Shown here: positions 1 to 11,680 of the stretch, piece after piece
Layout of the letters: each line of letters opens with the position of its first letter
How positions within the stretch are numbered: position 1 is the stretch's first letter
Assembly (NCBI RefSeq): GCF_900497805.2
Contig: NW_020954687.1
Span: 6,655,490-6,719,489 of the forward strand
Source of the DNA: Vombatus ursinus
Lineage: Eukaryota; Chordata; Mammalia; Diprotodontia; Vombatidae
Direction: 5' to 3'
Length of the DNA stretch: 64,000 bases
The notes under the pieces: model-generated
Database searches by the model: none
What the model was told of the DNA's origin: nothing
The model's input: the letters and a program-made list of their open reading frames with translations, nothing else
Position numbers and translations under genes: made by a program

Positions 1-990
1 GTAATCTTTGTAGACAAGATGGAGAGGTTGTGGGCTAGACAATAATATAGAATCAACTTGGTATTAAACTGGGTAAATGAACAGACCAAAAGAGTAGTCA
101 TTAATCAGTCAATGTCAATTTAGAGGGAGATTTCTCATAGAGATCTGGTTTTGACCTTGTGATTTTTAATCTTTTTATCAATGATTTGTATGAAGACATT
201 TTTGGCATGCTTAGCTGGGAATGATAACTCACGTGCTAGACGACTATTAGGACCCCAAATCTTATTAGATTTGGGCCAGTGATCTTAGATCATTTGGCCA
301 AATCTAATAAGATGAAGTTTAATAGAGATACTTGTAAAATCTGAAATTTTGGTTCACAAAATCAGTTTCATAAATCCAAGATTACTGAGCTAATCACAGA
401 TGGGGAAGACAAAAAAAATCTGAGGCATATAGCGTGGTATAAGCTATTATTGAAGTGCAATATTAACTATTAGTCAAATGTGTATTATGGCAGTCAAAAA
501 ACCCTATCATTATATACGAAGAGCTACATTAACTGGATAAAAAAGGGTATAATCATATACATGTACTCTGTTCCAGTCAGAACTGGAGTACTGTGTTTAG
601 TATTAAGTGTCACATTGTAGAAGGCACAATGACAAGCTAAAGATCACCCAGTGGAAGGTAAACAAGATGATGAAGGACTTTTGAACCACATGAAGTTTTG
701 TTGAAAAAGCTTATCAAGTTGAACCAGGAGAGGAGAAAACTTAGGGTGTGTGCATGTGATAGTTCAATCAACAATATAGAATCTATCAAGTACCTATTAG
801 ATACTATAATTGACCAAGTATTTGAAAGTCTGAATATGTGGGAGAAATATCAGACTTGATTTTTCAAAACCCAGAGGGCAAAACTGGAGACACTGGGTGG
901 AAACTGCAGAGAGGCAAATGTAGTCTTAAAGGAAAGAAATATTTCCTAAGAAATAGGGCTTTCCCAAAGTGAATTGAGCTGCAGAAAGAA
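1..990 (+). mobile_element. CR1/L3-type LINE fragment, ORF2 end and 3' part
   Basis: Several blocks in the right order match the CR1/L3 family as recalled: agagtagtcattaatcagtc, ttttatcaatgatttgtatg, aatctaataagatgaagttt, a ggagtactgtgtttag block, and a late tggaaactgcagagaggcaa block. The order and spacing over about 1 kb make chance unlikely. It is heavily decayed, has no long open frame and probably continues left of the window. Confidence 0.75.
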
Positions 991-1218
991 AGCTTTGGCC
1001 AGTCCTACTAATTCTGAAAAGTCTGTCACTGAAGGACAGACATAGTTAATTTATGATAGACTCATTATCAACTGATGTATATTTTAGGACAGATAGCTCA
1101 TTCACTTCCTCCCCAAATTTACAGAGGTTACATCCAGCATTGGTGGTTGGAGTATAAACACAGACGCAATGTGTTCATTAACCCTAGGCAGGATGGTCAG
1201 GCAGCCTCATAAATGAGA

Positions 1219-1440
1219 GATAATGCTCTTTGATGGAAATTTAAACCTACTTTGAAGGTTGAGAAAAGAGGATCATCGATTTAGGACTAGAAGAGACTTC
1301 AGATGTCGCCTCTCCTCATTTTAAAATGAGGAAACTGAGTTCCAGTGAGTTAGTTACATGGCTTGCCCAAGGTCACACAGGTAGTAAATTGTAAAGCTGG
1401 TCCTCTGTATCCCTTTCATTGCTCTACTCTGCATCAGGCA
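1219..1440 (-). mobile_element. MIR-type SINE relic with an upstream block shared with 2966-3060
   Basis: Contains the antisense MIR core (aaatgaggaaactgag, then gcccaaggtcacacag). The first 90 bases are repeated in diverged form at 2966-3060. Confidence 0.65.
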
Positions 1441-1860
1441 TCTTTGAAGTAAGTGCACTCTGCTTAAGGAAAAAGTGCATGGTGCTGTTTATTTCTGCAA
1501 GATTTGCATCCAAAATGTTCAGAGTAAAACAGAGGTGGGCACTCGAGGTTAAAACATCAATTGTCAGGAAAGCACACGTGGGAAACTGGTCAGACACAGA
1601 GCAGGTAGGATGAATGCCTCATCACTGGGTGTCTGCAACCCCTGTATTGAGGTTATCTATCATATGTGCTGCTTAAAGCATTGTGATTACTTCTAAATGC
1701 ACATAGTCCTGATTTGATTTTGCTAATTAAATTGTATCTTATAGTATAAAAACATTATTCACTATTTTAATGGCTACATTGTGAGCACCAGCTCCCCCCC
1801 CCCGACACACACATGCAAGCAAACCCCAGAAGTGATAATATTTGTTCCAGAAACATTTGA

Positions 1861-2464
1861 TTTCTCAGTTGAAAAATACAGAATGTACATGGTGGTATTG
1901 ATTCAGACTATTATGGAAACATCCTCTGAAGTCTGCAAATAAAAGACAAAATAAGGCAAAAAGGGCACATTCAGAGTTTTAGTCCAACATTTCAGTTGAC
2001 TTTGCACTTCAAAAGCCCCAACTTGGAAGCTCAGTGGGTGCCGACAAGTGATTTTTGCTCATTTTCTGGGCTAACAAGCAGAAAAGATAGCAGCGCGGGG
2101 GCTTGCTCTTGTTGATTTTACTTTGAAAAATAATTTCAGAGAAACTCAATCCACTCCAGTGAAAGCTCGTCTAATTGACTTGGATCAGAAAAAAATCCTG
2201 GAACCTGCTCTGTTCTTGTTTATTCCTTTGTTCCTTGTCAAGAGTAAATGATTAAGGACCAGATCTCCAGGGAATGACAAAACCCGCTCCTGTATCGAGC
2301 TAGGTTTGCCATTCCAAGTAACAGTCAACCTCTGCCATCACTAGGATAGTTTAAACATCCCTGGGTGGCGCTAACTGGGCATTTCTCATAAAGGCAGAGA
2401 ATAGCGCTTCAGCTTTAGAAGTCCAGACAGACAACTTCAAAGGCCCTGAGGGGAATCACTGGCC
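1861..2464. other. No gene or recognised repeat
   Basis: Mixed-complexity sequence without repeat signatures, following a short C run at about 1794-1804. No open frame of note on either strand. It is one of the few apparently unique stretches in this part of intron 5. Confidence 0.5.
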
Positions 2465-2770
2465 TATGAGTCTGGCATTTAAGGCCTTTAACAATTTGGC
2501 CCCTATCTCCTGCTCGCTACAAACATCCCAATCCCCTTACAGAAACTATCCTCTCCAGTCAGAATGGTCTACTCTGGTAAGTAAATTCTAAGAATGTACT
2601 GTGTGTATTCCTGGCCTTCTGTTTGTTTTCTCCTCTATGTAGCTCACTTCTTTTTTCATTTATCTAAGGACTGCTTTTACTTTGGGGTCCACATCAAAGC
2701 CTACCTCCACCAGCCCTCAAGGAATTCTCCCTTTTGTGAAGTCATATTGTACTGGGTGTCATTTGGCATT
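2465..2770 (+). mobile_element. L2 LINE 3' fragment
   Basis: Matches the L2 3' region as recalled: tttaaggcctttaacaattt, tggcccctatctcctgctcg, then the cctccaccagccctcaagga and gaattctccc blocks. Decayed and non-coding. Confidence 0.7.
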
Positions 2771-2789
2771 TAGCTTAAGCTACTTTATC

Positions 2790-3125
2790 TTGTCATATAC
2801 ATATGTATATGTAATGCATGATATAATATATAGAATTATAATATAATGTATAATTTATGTTATGCATGATTCTGTGTTAGGCACTTGTGTGCTGAGAAAT
2901 CTTTTGTGCCTTATATGTACATAAAAGATAATATGTATCATATTATAATATATGCTGCAGTATGTTATAATGCTCCTTGATGGAAATTTAAAATTACTTT
3001 GAAGACTGATAAAATAGAATCATTGCCTTAGGGCTGGAAGAGATTTTAGATGTTACATTATAACATGTTACATTATAATATATACTACATATATACATAT
3101 AAGGTACAGAAGGTTAATACATTAT
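2790..3125. repeat. AT-rich low-complexity tract
   Basis: Irregular atatgtatat/ataatata runs with repeated cattataatatat motifs. It encloses the duplicated block at 2966-3060. No coding content. Confidence 0.75.
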
Positions 3126-3164
3126 GTTGCATATTATACATATGTATAAGAAACAGAGAGTTTA

Positions 3165-3230
3165 TATTTCTTGTCATACCAGTACTTAACACAGAGTCAT
3201 ACACACATTGAGCCCTCAATAAATTTCTGC
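3165..3230 (+). mobile_element. L2/MIR tail fragment
   Basis: agtacttaacacagagtcat followed by agccctcaataaatttctg is the typical L2/MIR 3' tail. Short and diverged. Confidence 0.5.
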
Positions 3231-3416
3231 ATGTTGTGGATAGACATCCTTGTATACTAATGCATAGCATCATAATGGGACAGTAAGTGAAATGTTTTTG
3301 ATCTTTTTCTCCAGTACAAAAGGAGATGGAACACATCTTACAACACATTACAGAATGGTTCCAATATTTAACAAAAATAAAACACCTTGTTGAAATGAGA
3401 ATTGAATCACTTCTAT

Positions 3417-3799
3417 TTAAATATAAGGAAACCTGGCTTGGAATTGACATCCTAGCTTGAACCTACACAAAGGGAAATGCTGCAGGAAAAAACCCATGGG
3501 CCTACACCAGTGTGAACATTTGTTTCTCAGTGAGACAGTCTGATCTATCCCATGAACCATATCATTAAAATGCTTCTTGGGAATGTCTGTGTTTGATCCA
3601 GAGCAGATATTTCCAACTCTAATGGCCAATTCAAAACTAATGTCATCATTGTGCTGCCTATTGATTGATGAGATGCCACTGGGCCTTAAATAAAACCTAA
3701 GTTTAAAATCTATATTAAACATAAAATGAGGATCTTACCATCTCTGCTTTGTCTTAGCTCTGATTAGCTCCCCAATATCCCTGTTTTTAGCTCATGGGG
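3417..3799. other. No gene or recognised repeat
   Basis: A 101-codon open frame on the minus strand (3417-3722) resembles no family I know and has no splice or start context. I treat it as chance. No repeat signature was identified. Confidence 0.4.
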
Positions 3800-3975
3800 A
3801 AGTGAGAAGAGCGCAGAAATGGGAGTCAGGAACCCTGGGCTCTAGTCTTCAACTCTTACAACATTCGTGACCTCGATTTCCCTGCATTACAATCCACATA
3901 TGTAAGATGAGAGGATTCAACTAAATTATTTCTAAGGTTCCTTCTGGTTCTAAGTTCTATGATTCTAAGTATAAC
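3800..3975 (+). mobile_element. MIR relic
   Basis: gggagtcaggaaccctgggc, the gtgacctcgatttccctgca region and the ctaaggttccttctggttct tail give the MIR order. Confidence 0.65.
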
Positions 3976-4669
3976 AGCCAAGGCAGCTTAAGGCTATCTG
4001 TGGCCAAAGCTTCTTGTGGCTACACGGATTAGCAGAAACGGATTCCCAGAGTAAAAATAGTGAGTCTACTCCACATAGCATTCCCCTAATCAACATCCTT
4101 TTGCAATAACATCATTAACAAGTTATGTCAAACTCTACAATAAATAATGATTGGAAACTCTGTTGATTCCACTCGTCTGCCCAGAAGCAGGGGGCTTGGG
4201 TATTATCTTACCAAGGCTGCAAGAGCATCACCTAGTGTCGATTTGAATAAACTGCAGGCACATAACCCTTAACCCATAAAAAGAAAAATAGAGGACTGTT
4301 TTGCTGCTATGACTCACAAGAAACGAAAGATGCCTTCACAGTGGTACCAGATGGATTGGTGGTAAAAGGATTAATTTTTCTCAGTTTGCAGTAACATATT
4401 TGATCCAACCATACTTATTGGGTTATATCCGCAATGTTATCTGTCAAAAATAGACTACTGGACTACTGGCACTTTGTTTAGAACAAATTTGAAATTTCCT
4501 TCCTTACAACTTTCAGATTCTAAAGTCAAAGCTAACAGCCCCAGAGACAGTTTTTTTCCTTATTGATTTTGCCCCCTCCCTCAAAACACACAGTCTTTCA
4601 GGGGAAACTTTATTGGTAGATCTATGATTCCAAAGATTTTGATCAGTGTCAGAATTATGTAAAAACAAA

Positions 4670-5085
4670 GAAAAGTGGGGCAAGGCCTCTCACAACCTGA
4701 CTCTGGCCTATGTTTTCTATCTCATCTCACATGACTCCCGAAAAGAAATGGTATGCTTCTGTCACACAGGTTTATTCCTAAATAAGTTTTGTGCTTTTCT
4801 TTGTTTGCATTTTTACTCATATTAGTCTCTTTACCTTGTATGCCTTCTTTTATGGCTATCTACATTCTCTCTGTCCTTTGAAGCCCAAAGGAAATCTCCC
4901 TTCTTTCCTCCAGCCTTCTCTGACTACCCCTCTGAAATTCCTGTAACACTTTCTGTCTCAAGTACACATTTGGCACTTTGACACGTCATTTGCACAATTA
5001 GTTAAGGAGAGTGTCATATTTCTTTGTATCTACTATACACAGTAGAGTGCTTTGCAAATAGTAAGTGCTCAATGCTTTCTTGATT
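4670..5085 (+). mobile_element. L2 LINE 3' end
   Basis: Blocks in L2 order: ctgactctggcctatgtttt, cagccttctctgactacccc, ctgtaacactttctgtctca, a decayed 'reason-for-tail' region and agtaagtgctcaatgctttc. Decayed. Confidence 0.7.
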
Positions 5086-6219
5086 TGAAAAGGGATAGAA
5101 AATTACTTTCCTACAAACTTTAAGCATCTGAACTTTTTTTTCTCTAAATGCAACCTTTAAGTTTGCCAGATGCCTCTAAGATAGACTCAAAAAGGTACCA
5201 TTGTCAATGTTATTCCTCACAAATGCCTTTTATGTTAAAGACCTTTGAGATATCATTTGAGACAACGTGGGCCTCTCAACAGAAATCGGTATCCTTAGGA
5301 AAGTCCTAGAAATTACACAAAAATTGAGAGTCTCCTACTTTTGAGACAGGCCTAGTTCTTGTGAAAGGCCTAACATAGAGTCATTTCCCATTCCTGATCC
5401 AAGATGCTGCAACTCCTGAAATTAATAGTTTTAGGGAAATCAGCAATATATTGTCACTTGTTAATAAGTAAATTAACCCCAGAAAAGAACTCATAGAATT
5501 CTGTAGGTATTGGGATACAGTTATGATGGATATTATTTTTCAACCTGAACATGTTTTGGCTATTATTGTCATCCAAGGAACATTTGGAATTTGAACAGCT
5601 TTAAGTAATACAAGTTTTCTGTGCTATTTAAGAATGAGCAGGTTCACTTAGGAAAGTCCATTTTTCAACTTTTCCTCATTAAAAAAAAAAAAACCCTTGT
5701 GGGTAATATTACTAAATCTATTTGATGATTTTATTGAGAGGTTTAATTGGAAATTTGATTGTGTGTTTTATTGTCCCATAATCACTTTGGTTTTTAGTTC
5801 TGGGGATTATTCTGCTTGATCCTTTTCTAACTTAGGCATGTCTCTTGTAGTCTGTCTCTTGCAGATGAAGTCATCATGACTGCAACCTCAGAAGCCAGCA
5901 AATGTTTGACTCAAAGAGCTTGCCTTGAAGGAACTCCTGTCTCATTTCATGACAAGCTGTGGTATCTGCTCTTTGGGCACAAGTGTGAGGTATACATGAA
6001 AGGTTCACAATATATCATCTTGAATGGATATGGCATCGCCATATCTGGAAGAACAGTGAGTGACAGCTGGTCCTGTCACTGACCAGAAATGATGTCCCTT
6101 TGTTGACAAATAGGTGACTTTAATGGTAAGCTCAAGGAAAAGGAAATAACTCAGGCTTGAAAGAGAGAGCCTTAAGCAACATTAAAAACTAGAAAACACA
6201 CACACAAGATGTATTATAG
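5086..6219. other. No gene or recognised repeat
   Basis: About 1.1 kb of intron 5 without repeat signatures apart from a 12-bp A run near 5682. The 68-codon frame at 5876-6082 has no recognisable product. Confidence 0.45.
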
Positions 6220-6440
6220 CATATTGGATGGGGAGCTAACCTTGGAGTCAGAGAGACCTGGGTTCAAGTCTAGATTGACACACATTAACTGTGTGATCAT
6301 GGGTAAGTCACTTAACCTCTGAGTACTCATATGAAGTTCTCTTAAGACTAGAAGTTACAACAGAGTTTCTCATTTACACTGAGAGAAGTAGTTTCTACCC
6401 TGTGAGTTCCCTATACCTATGAAATCAAAGATCCTAATCA
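6220..6440 (+). mobile_element. Marsupial MIR-like SINE
   Basis: Starts ttggagtcagagagacctgg gttcaa, has the gtaagtcacttaacctct core, then a tail (ctgtgagttccctatacc, tatgaaatcaaagatcc) that recurs at 29105-29345. A second copy lies at 6600-6775. Confidence 0.65.
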
Positions 6441-6456
6441 TATGTTATATATAGAC

Positions 6457-6554
6457 ACTCATTTTATCTCACATATGTATATGATATGTACATATATATG
6501 ATACTTGCCTAGTATCCATGTATATGTATATTATATCATGTGAGATAATGAGTA
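6457..6554. repeat. Imperfect palindrome of about 35-bp arms
   Basis: actcattttatctcacat at 6457 is answered by atgtgagataatgagt at 6539-6554, with TA-rich inner arms and a loop of about 20 bp. It lies between two SINE copies. It could be a decayed MITE or a TA-rich hairpin. Confidence 0.6.
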
Positions 6555-6599
6555 GCTTTTCATAATTCATATATTTGTCAGCTAAACCTTTTTAAGGGT

Positions 6600-6775
6600 A
6601 TATTTTGGAATCAGGAAAACCTGGGTTCAAATTCACCTGACACGTACCAGCTGTGTGACCCTAGGCAGGTCACTAAATATCTCTGTGCTTCAGGCAACTC
6701 CCTAGGACTTATCTTCTAAGTCAGAGATAGATTGAAGTCCGTGCCAGTAGAAGGATTTCTCACACTGGGACTTTG
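6600..6775 (+). mobile_element. Marsupial MIR-like SINE, second copy
   Basis: ttggaatcaggaaaacctgg, gctgtgtgaccctaggcagg and the gcaactccctaggacttat block match the copy at 6220 and the one at 60000. Confidence 0.65.
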
Positions 6776-8339
6776 AGATTTATTAAGACATTTCTTGAAT
6801 GGCTAATGGAAATCTTTCTCTTTAATATATAGCCATACCTCATAATAATAAGTCGATCTCCCTTTTATTCAGATATTTTCCCTATTCCTTTTGAAATATA
6901 CTCTGTTTGGAAAATAATAAAGCAGCAAAAAGAACAATGTGGCTTAATCTACATAAATATTTTCCTCTTACTAATGGGTATGGAATTCATAATGAGTTCT
7001 GATTATAACAATGTGTTATACTTTGGGCTGCAACTTGATCTGGAGTGAAAGTTGAGATTCTTTTGACTCTTCCCCTCCCTCTGTCTCTCTCCTAAGGTTT
7101 TGATCACTTAAATTCTTAACCCATTTTTCATAAAACAACAGTGAGCATTTCCTGCATTGTTTCACCCCTAAAATAATGGATTTTCTTCTATTAAAACATG
7201 ATCTTTATGAGGTAATTAATTGTTTTGAAGGGGCTTGGGTATTCATTTATGTATTTTGTAGGAAGCAAAAAAAAAACAAAACACCTAACTATTTAACAGC
7301 CATTGTTAGCCTCTGAGCAACCATAGCAACTACTTCTCGTGATGTCTTGTTGCTAGGCATCAACATCTTTTACTCCTGGATTCTCAGTGTAGCTTAGAGC
7401 ATAGGTTGAGACCCTGTGATTCATGAACTCTGTAGAATCCTCCATAGCTTTAAGAAACAGCTGCTCCTGTGACTGCTTCCAGAAAAGAAGAGCAAATACT
7501 GAGCATTCGAACAGAGCTATAGATGCCTTGTGAGTCTATGCACTTCTTTTGGGTTTTAGCTGAATTCAATTCTCCCCTGTTGTGATTCTTAATTGTATGA
7601 GGAAGGTCCTTCACTCTGGGAGGGAAGTAACCCATTCTGAGGAAGACTTTGATCTTCAGTCCTAACTGTATTTCAGTTATTGTGGAAAGTTTGTTTGTTG
7701 CCTGTGTTCCTTAGGGATGTATAGTGCTTTCTTCTCAGTATTCTTTCAAAGGATTCCAGGTTTGAAGCTGGTGCCCATTTGTAACCTGGATCCTTGCTTG
7801 GCTTCTGCTGTGTGGCAGCAAAGGGGAATGGATTTCATGTCCAAACCTGCCATTCCTCTGTTTTATTTCAGTCAGGCCTTAACAATTCCTTCATTGGGGC
7901 AACTTTCCCAGTCAACTGAGATCTGTCCCATTTTTGTCCAGTTTCACATCTTAAATTTGATTCACAGTATATTTTTAAAAATTCATTCTCTATTGTAAAA
8001 TTCTGTTGTCACAAAGATTCACTTGAGGGAGGCCAAGGTGTTCTTCACACCACTGGTGATAGTATACTATACAGCATAAAGACTTCTTGAATGTACTTCA
8101 TTTCATGTCTCCCATTTTTAGTTCAATTGGACTTTCCATTGGTATTCAATATTATTGCCCACAGAACAGGGAAATGAGTTGTTCATAAATGAGAATGACT
8201 CAAATGATCCTTATAGCTAAAAAGTCAGTATGAGCTGTTTGTTTCAAATAAGATTTTTTTCAAAAGAAAGTTAAAAATGTTCATGTTCTCCACCTCTTCC
8301 TTAAACCCTTATTCCAAGCTGTTCGCTCTCTTTTTTCTT
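6776..8339. other. No gene or recognised repeat
   Basis: Largely unique-looking intron. It includes gcaaccatagcaac and gttgctaggcatcaac at about 7317-7365. No open frame resembles a known protein. Confidence 0.4.
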
Positions 8340-8485
8340 TCTTTTGCAAAGCAATTGGGGTTAAGTGACTTGTGTAGGGTCACACAGCTAGTGAGCATCA
8401 TGTGTCTGAGGCTGGATTTGAACTCAGTTCCTCCTGACTCCAGGGCTGGTGCTCTATCCCTTGCACCACTCAGCTGCCTTGTTCT
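8340..8485 (-). mobile_element. tRNA-derived marsupial SINE
   Basis: Antisense copy: aattggggttaagtgacttg, ggtcacacagctagtgagca, tttgaactcagttcctcctg, then caccactcagctgcctt (the tRNA-like head). T-rich sequence flanks both ends (gttcgctctctttttt and gttctctatttttt), which could be a target-site duplication. Confidence 0.85.
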
Positions 8486-8839
8486 CTATTTTTTAAAAAA
8501 AAATGTTCTCCTGTTACATCAGTTAAGCACACTGTGTTGTATATTTCCACATAAAGCATTTGCAACAGCACTTGGTCTGGGTACCAATGACTGGAAGATA
8601 GAAATTTTGGAAAGAACCTTGAGTTATTTCAGCAGACTCATACCATGTATTAATTCCATTAATTAAGAAGATGGACGTTTAAAACTAAAATTGAACACAT
8701 GGAAGGAATTTTAAGAGGAAAATTCATGAGAAAACTCTGAGAACTGATGAAATCTTCCTCTCCCTAGTAGTCTCATGCTGGTAAGATTGTTAACTGGGGC
8801 AGTAGCTTAAAGAAGATAACTTTAAGCTCTATGAAATAG

Positions 8840-9015
8840 TGGAAAGAATGATGGATATGGAGGCTGAAGACTAAGGTTTTATTCCTCTGCTTTTTATTAC
8901 CTGTGTGACCTTAGTTATAGGAACTTCACTGCTCTAAGCTTCCGTTTTGTCATCCTCAAATGAGTGGGTTGGATTAGATAATCTTGAAGGTGCCATTTTG
9001 TTCTAAATCCTATGG
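8840..9015 (+). mobile_element. MIR relic
   Basis: acctgtgtgaccttagttat, a tcatcctcaaatgagtgg block and gattagataatcttgaaggt follow MIR order. Confidence 0.65.
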
Positions 9016-9859
9016 TAGGTTCCTAGATAAGGAACCCAAATCCTCTGATAGCATCTCTCCTCTTCAGTCTTCTTCTTAAACCATCTGTGGACGTTTTATG
9101 CCCTCCGAAGTGACACTATTCAGCAATACTCCTGAAAGTGATCAGAGGGGACCAAATGAAACTGTCAAGTTTAGCTGTGGTTTCTTTACCCCGGCAATCA
9201 AGTTACCATGGGGCTGGCAGTGAAGGGAGTGGACGGGCCAATACAGCAAACTATTTTATAAGGCTTCTCTTGAAGAGACCACATTCAAAAATAAATACAT
9301 TTTCACTCCAACAACCTCTTAGGGGAATTGAAAAATACTTGCAACTTGATGGAAACAGCTTTTGAGAGAGCTTGGGATGTGGCCAGTCTGCTGTAAAAGG
9401 AATTTTGTTTCTTAACTCTTGTTGGCTGCTTCTTGGATGCTCTAATTGAGAGAGTCATATGAGGCCATTGTGCTGTCAATTGCTCTTGCCCCCAACTCTA
9501 GCCTAGGGAAGGAGTAGCTTAGAAAAGCACTTTAGTGATCCGTAGGAATTACAGTTTTGCTTCAATAAATATGCATCTGTAAAGCTTAAGTGGCTATGAT
9601 TGCATAACCTTATTGTCAGGCCCTATTAAAATATATTCTCAAAGCTAGTAGGCTAGAACATGATAGTTTTAATAGCAAATCATGCCAGAATGAAAGGAGA
9701 CCAAAACCCCAAGATGTTGTTTGCTGTTTCATGGTAGAACAACAATTAGAGGTTTAAATGTTTTAGATAAGCTATTTTCTTTTAATACCTTCCATTGTAA
9801 AGATGACTACATTAATTATCAAAGCTTTTTTTTTTAATTGAACTGCTTGCTTCCATTGC
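9016..9859. other. No gene or recognised repeat
   Basis: Unique-looking intron. The 75-codon frame at 9138-9365 has no recognisable product. Confidence 0.4.
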
Positions 9860-10005
9860 ATTGTGGTTCAATGAAAATGCCATTGGATTTGCATTCGATT
9901 TATATCCTGTTTCTGTCACTTTCTACCTGTGTGATCTTCATCTGTAACATAAAGGATTTACATTAGATTAGCTCAAAAAGGGCTTCCAGCTCCACATCTA
10001 TGATT
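9860..10005 (+). mobile_element. MIR relic
   Basis: Contains cactttctacctgtgtgatc and the ttagctcaaaaagggcttcc tail. Diverged. Confidence 0.5.
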
Positions 10006-10039
10006 GTAATATGTTGTATTCATCTCTATTGTTATGGAA

Positions 10040-10205
10040 GGGTGTCATAGAAAGAATACTGAGCGTGTTCAAGTTTCATCTCAGCCACTTGCTAGTTCTG
10101 TGACCTTAAGTCCCCAGACCTTTCTTGGCCTCAGTTTCCTCATCTGTAAAATGAGGTCAAACCAGATGATCTTTCATGTCTCTTTGAGCTCTATTATACA
10201 ATAAT
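10040..10205 (+). mobile_element. MIR relic
   Basis: cagccacttgctagttctgt, then ctcagtttcctcatctgtaa and aatgaggtcaaaccagatg: a well-preserved MIR core. Confidence 0.8.
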
Positions 10206-10324
10206 TCTTTGACACAATGGAAGTAAAAGTATAGTTTGCAAACAACTTTTGATGAAATATTATGTTCCTCTATCACTGACTGGGAGAATCAGATTACTTG
10301 AGGGGGAAGTTCCCTTGGGAATGG

Positions 10325-10590
10325 AGGAGAAGGAATAAGCATTGATTAAATACCTACTATGTGCCACACGCTGTACTTAGTATTTTACAAATATCTCATG
10401 GGATCTTCACAACAACTTTATGAAGTAGATGCAATTATTACCCCCATTGTACAGTTCAGAAAACTGAGGCAGAGAGTGGTTAAGTGTCTTGCCCAGGGTA
10501 ACACAGCTAGGTAAGTGTCTAAGGCCAGATTTGAAATCAGCTTCTTGCCTGGCCTGGTGCTCTGTTCATTGTACAACCTAGCTCCCTTGG
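10325..10590 (-). mobile_element. MIR3/THER1-type SINE
   Basis: Antisense copy with the long tail region (atctcatgggatcttcacaa, ttattacccccattgtacag), the core (gtgtcttgcccagggtaaca) and the head (tgtacaacctagctccct). Nearly full length. Confidence 0.8.
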
Positions 10591-10869
10591 CATACTAAGC
10601 AGGCATCCAAGTCATAGTTCTTAAACATAGTTCTGTTCCTAGGACCTATTGACCCACATATGACAATAAGAAAGCATATCAGATGAAAGCTGGGAAAGTT
10701 CATTTATCCACTATAGTTTCCCCTTAGCAATACATACTTCAAGTATTTATATGTTTTTAAAATTATTTTGATCTTTCATCCAGTTTTACCATGTATGTTT
10801 TCTTAAGTGTTTTTCTATAATCTAATATTATCTAAATTAATTTTAATACTTCCAAAAGGTTTACAAATT

Positions 10870-11035
10870 GTTTTTCACACAACACCTTACTAGTGGCAGA
10901 AGAATCATCAGCTTTATATTACAAATGAAAATATTGAGCAACAGAGTTCAACTGCTTTGATAATGACCACACAGCTAGAGTCAGAGTAGAAATTTGAATC
11001 GATTTACTCATTCTTAGTCCATTGCATCTCTATTA
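10870..11035 (-). mobile_element. MIR relic
   Basis: Decayed antisense MIR: tattgagcaacagagttcaa, accacacagctagagtcaga, tagtccattgcatctctatt. Confidence 0.55.
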
Positions 11036-11089
11036 GAGCATAAACTCAAAAATAAGTTTCCTTGTATTCTTTTGTAATTTAATCAATCA

Positions 11090-11372
11090 ATCAACAAGTA
11101 TTTATTAAGTACCTAGTATGTGACAGAAATTAAAGACCATTTATCTTAATTCCAGAAGTGATTTATTAAACAGATGGTTTGGGGACCCTTAGAAAAGGGA
11201 ATAATTCTGGGAGATAGGTACTATTATTATCCCCATATTAGAGATGAGTAAGCTGAGGCAGGATGAAAGTTAAATCACTTGACAAGGTTAATATAGCTAA
11301 GGTTGGAAGTCAATTTGAACTCAAATCTTCCTGACTGAAGGTTCAGAGCTCAATGCCACCTAGCTGCCTGCA
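11090..11372 (-). mobile_element. MIR3/THER1-type SINE with L2-like tail
   Basis: caacaagtatttattaagta at the start (tail), tattattatccccatattag in the middle, ttgaactcaaatcttcctga and atgccacctagctgcctgc at the head. An insertion-like stretch lies at about 11135-11210. Confidence 0.7.
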
Positions 11373-11374
11373 GG

Positions 11375-11680
11375 GAACTCAACTGGTAGATGGGGGAAAT
11401 GCTATAGATACTGTTAACCTAGATTTTAGTAAAGCTTGATAAAGTACTCCATACTAAACTTAGAGGAGAAGATGGAGAGATTTGCATTAGATGATAATAC
11501 AATTAGATGTATTCAGAATTGGTTAAATCACCAGACTCAAGAAAATAAATGTCAGTTTGGCAGAATGACCTGAGGGGAGTACCCCAAGCCATCTATGCTT
11601 GGATAAAGACATAGATAACGATTGCCAGATTTGCAGACAACACAAAACTGGGAGCAATAGCTCAACTGTACAGAATTTCA
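11375..11680 (+). mobile_element. CR1/L3-type LINE fragment (ORF2 region)
   Basis: aacctagattttagtaaagc, tcagaattggttaaatcacc and tgccagatttgcagacaaca match the CR1/L3 reverse transcriptase region as recalled and overlap in content with 1-400. Decayed. Confidence 0.65.

Noticed and set aside
3085-3722. Two overlapping minus-strand frames of 121 and 101 codons
   Set aside because: Checked as candidates for CRB1 exon 6 or a CRB1-B first exon. The first runs through AT-rich repeat, the second has no EGF or laminin-G pattern and no clear acceptor/donor pair.
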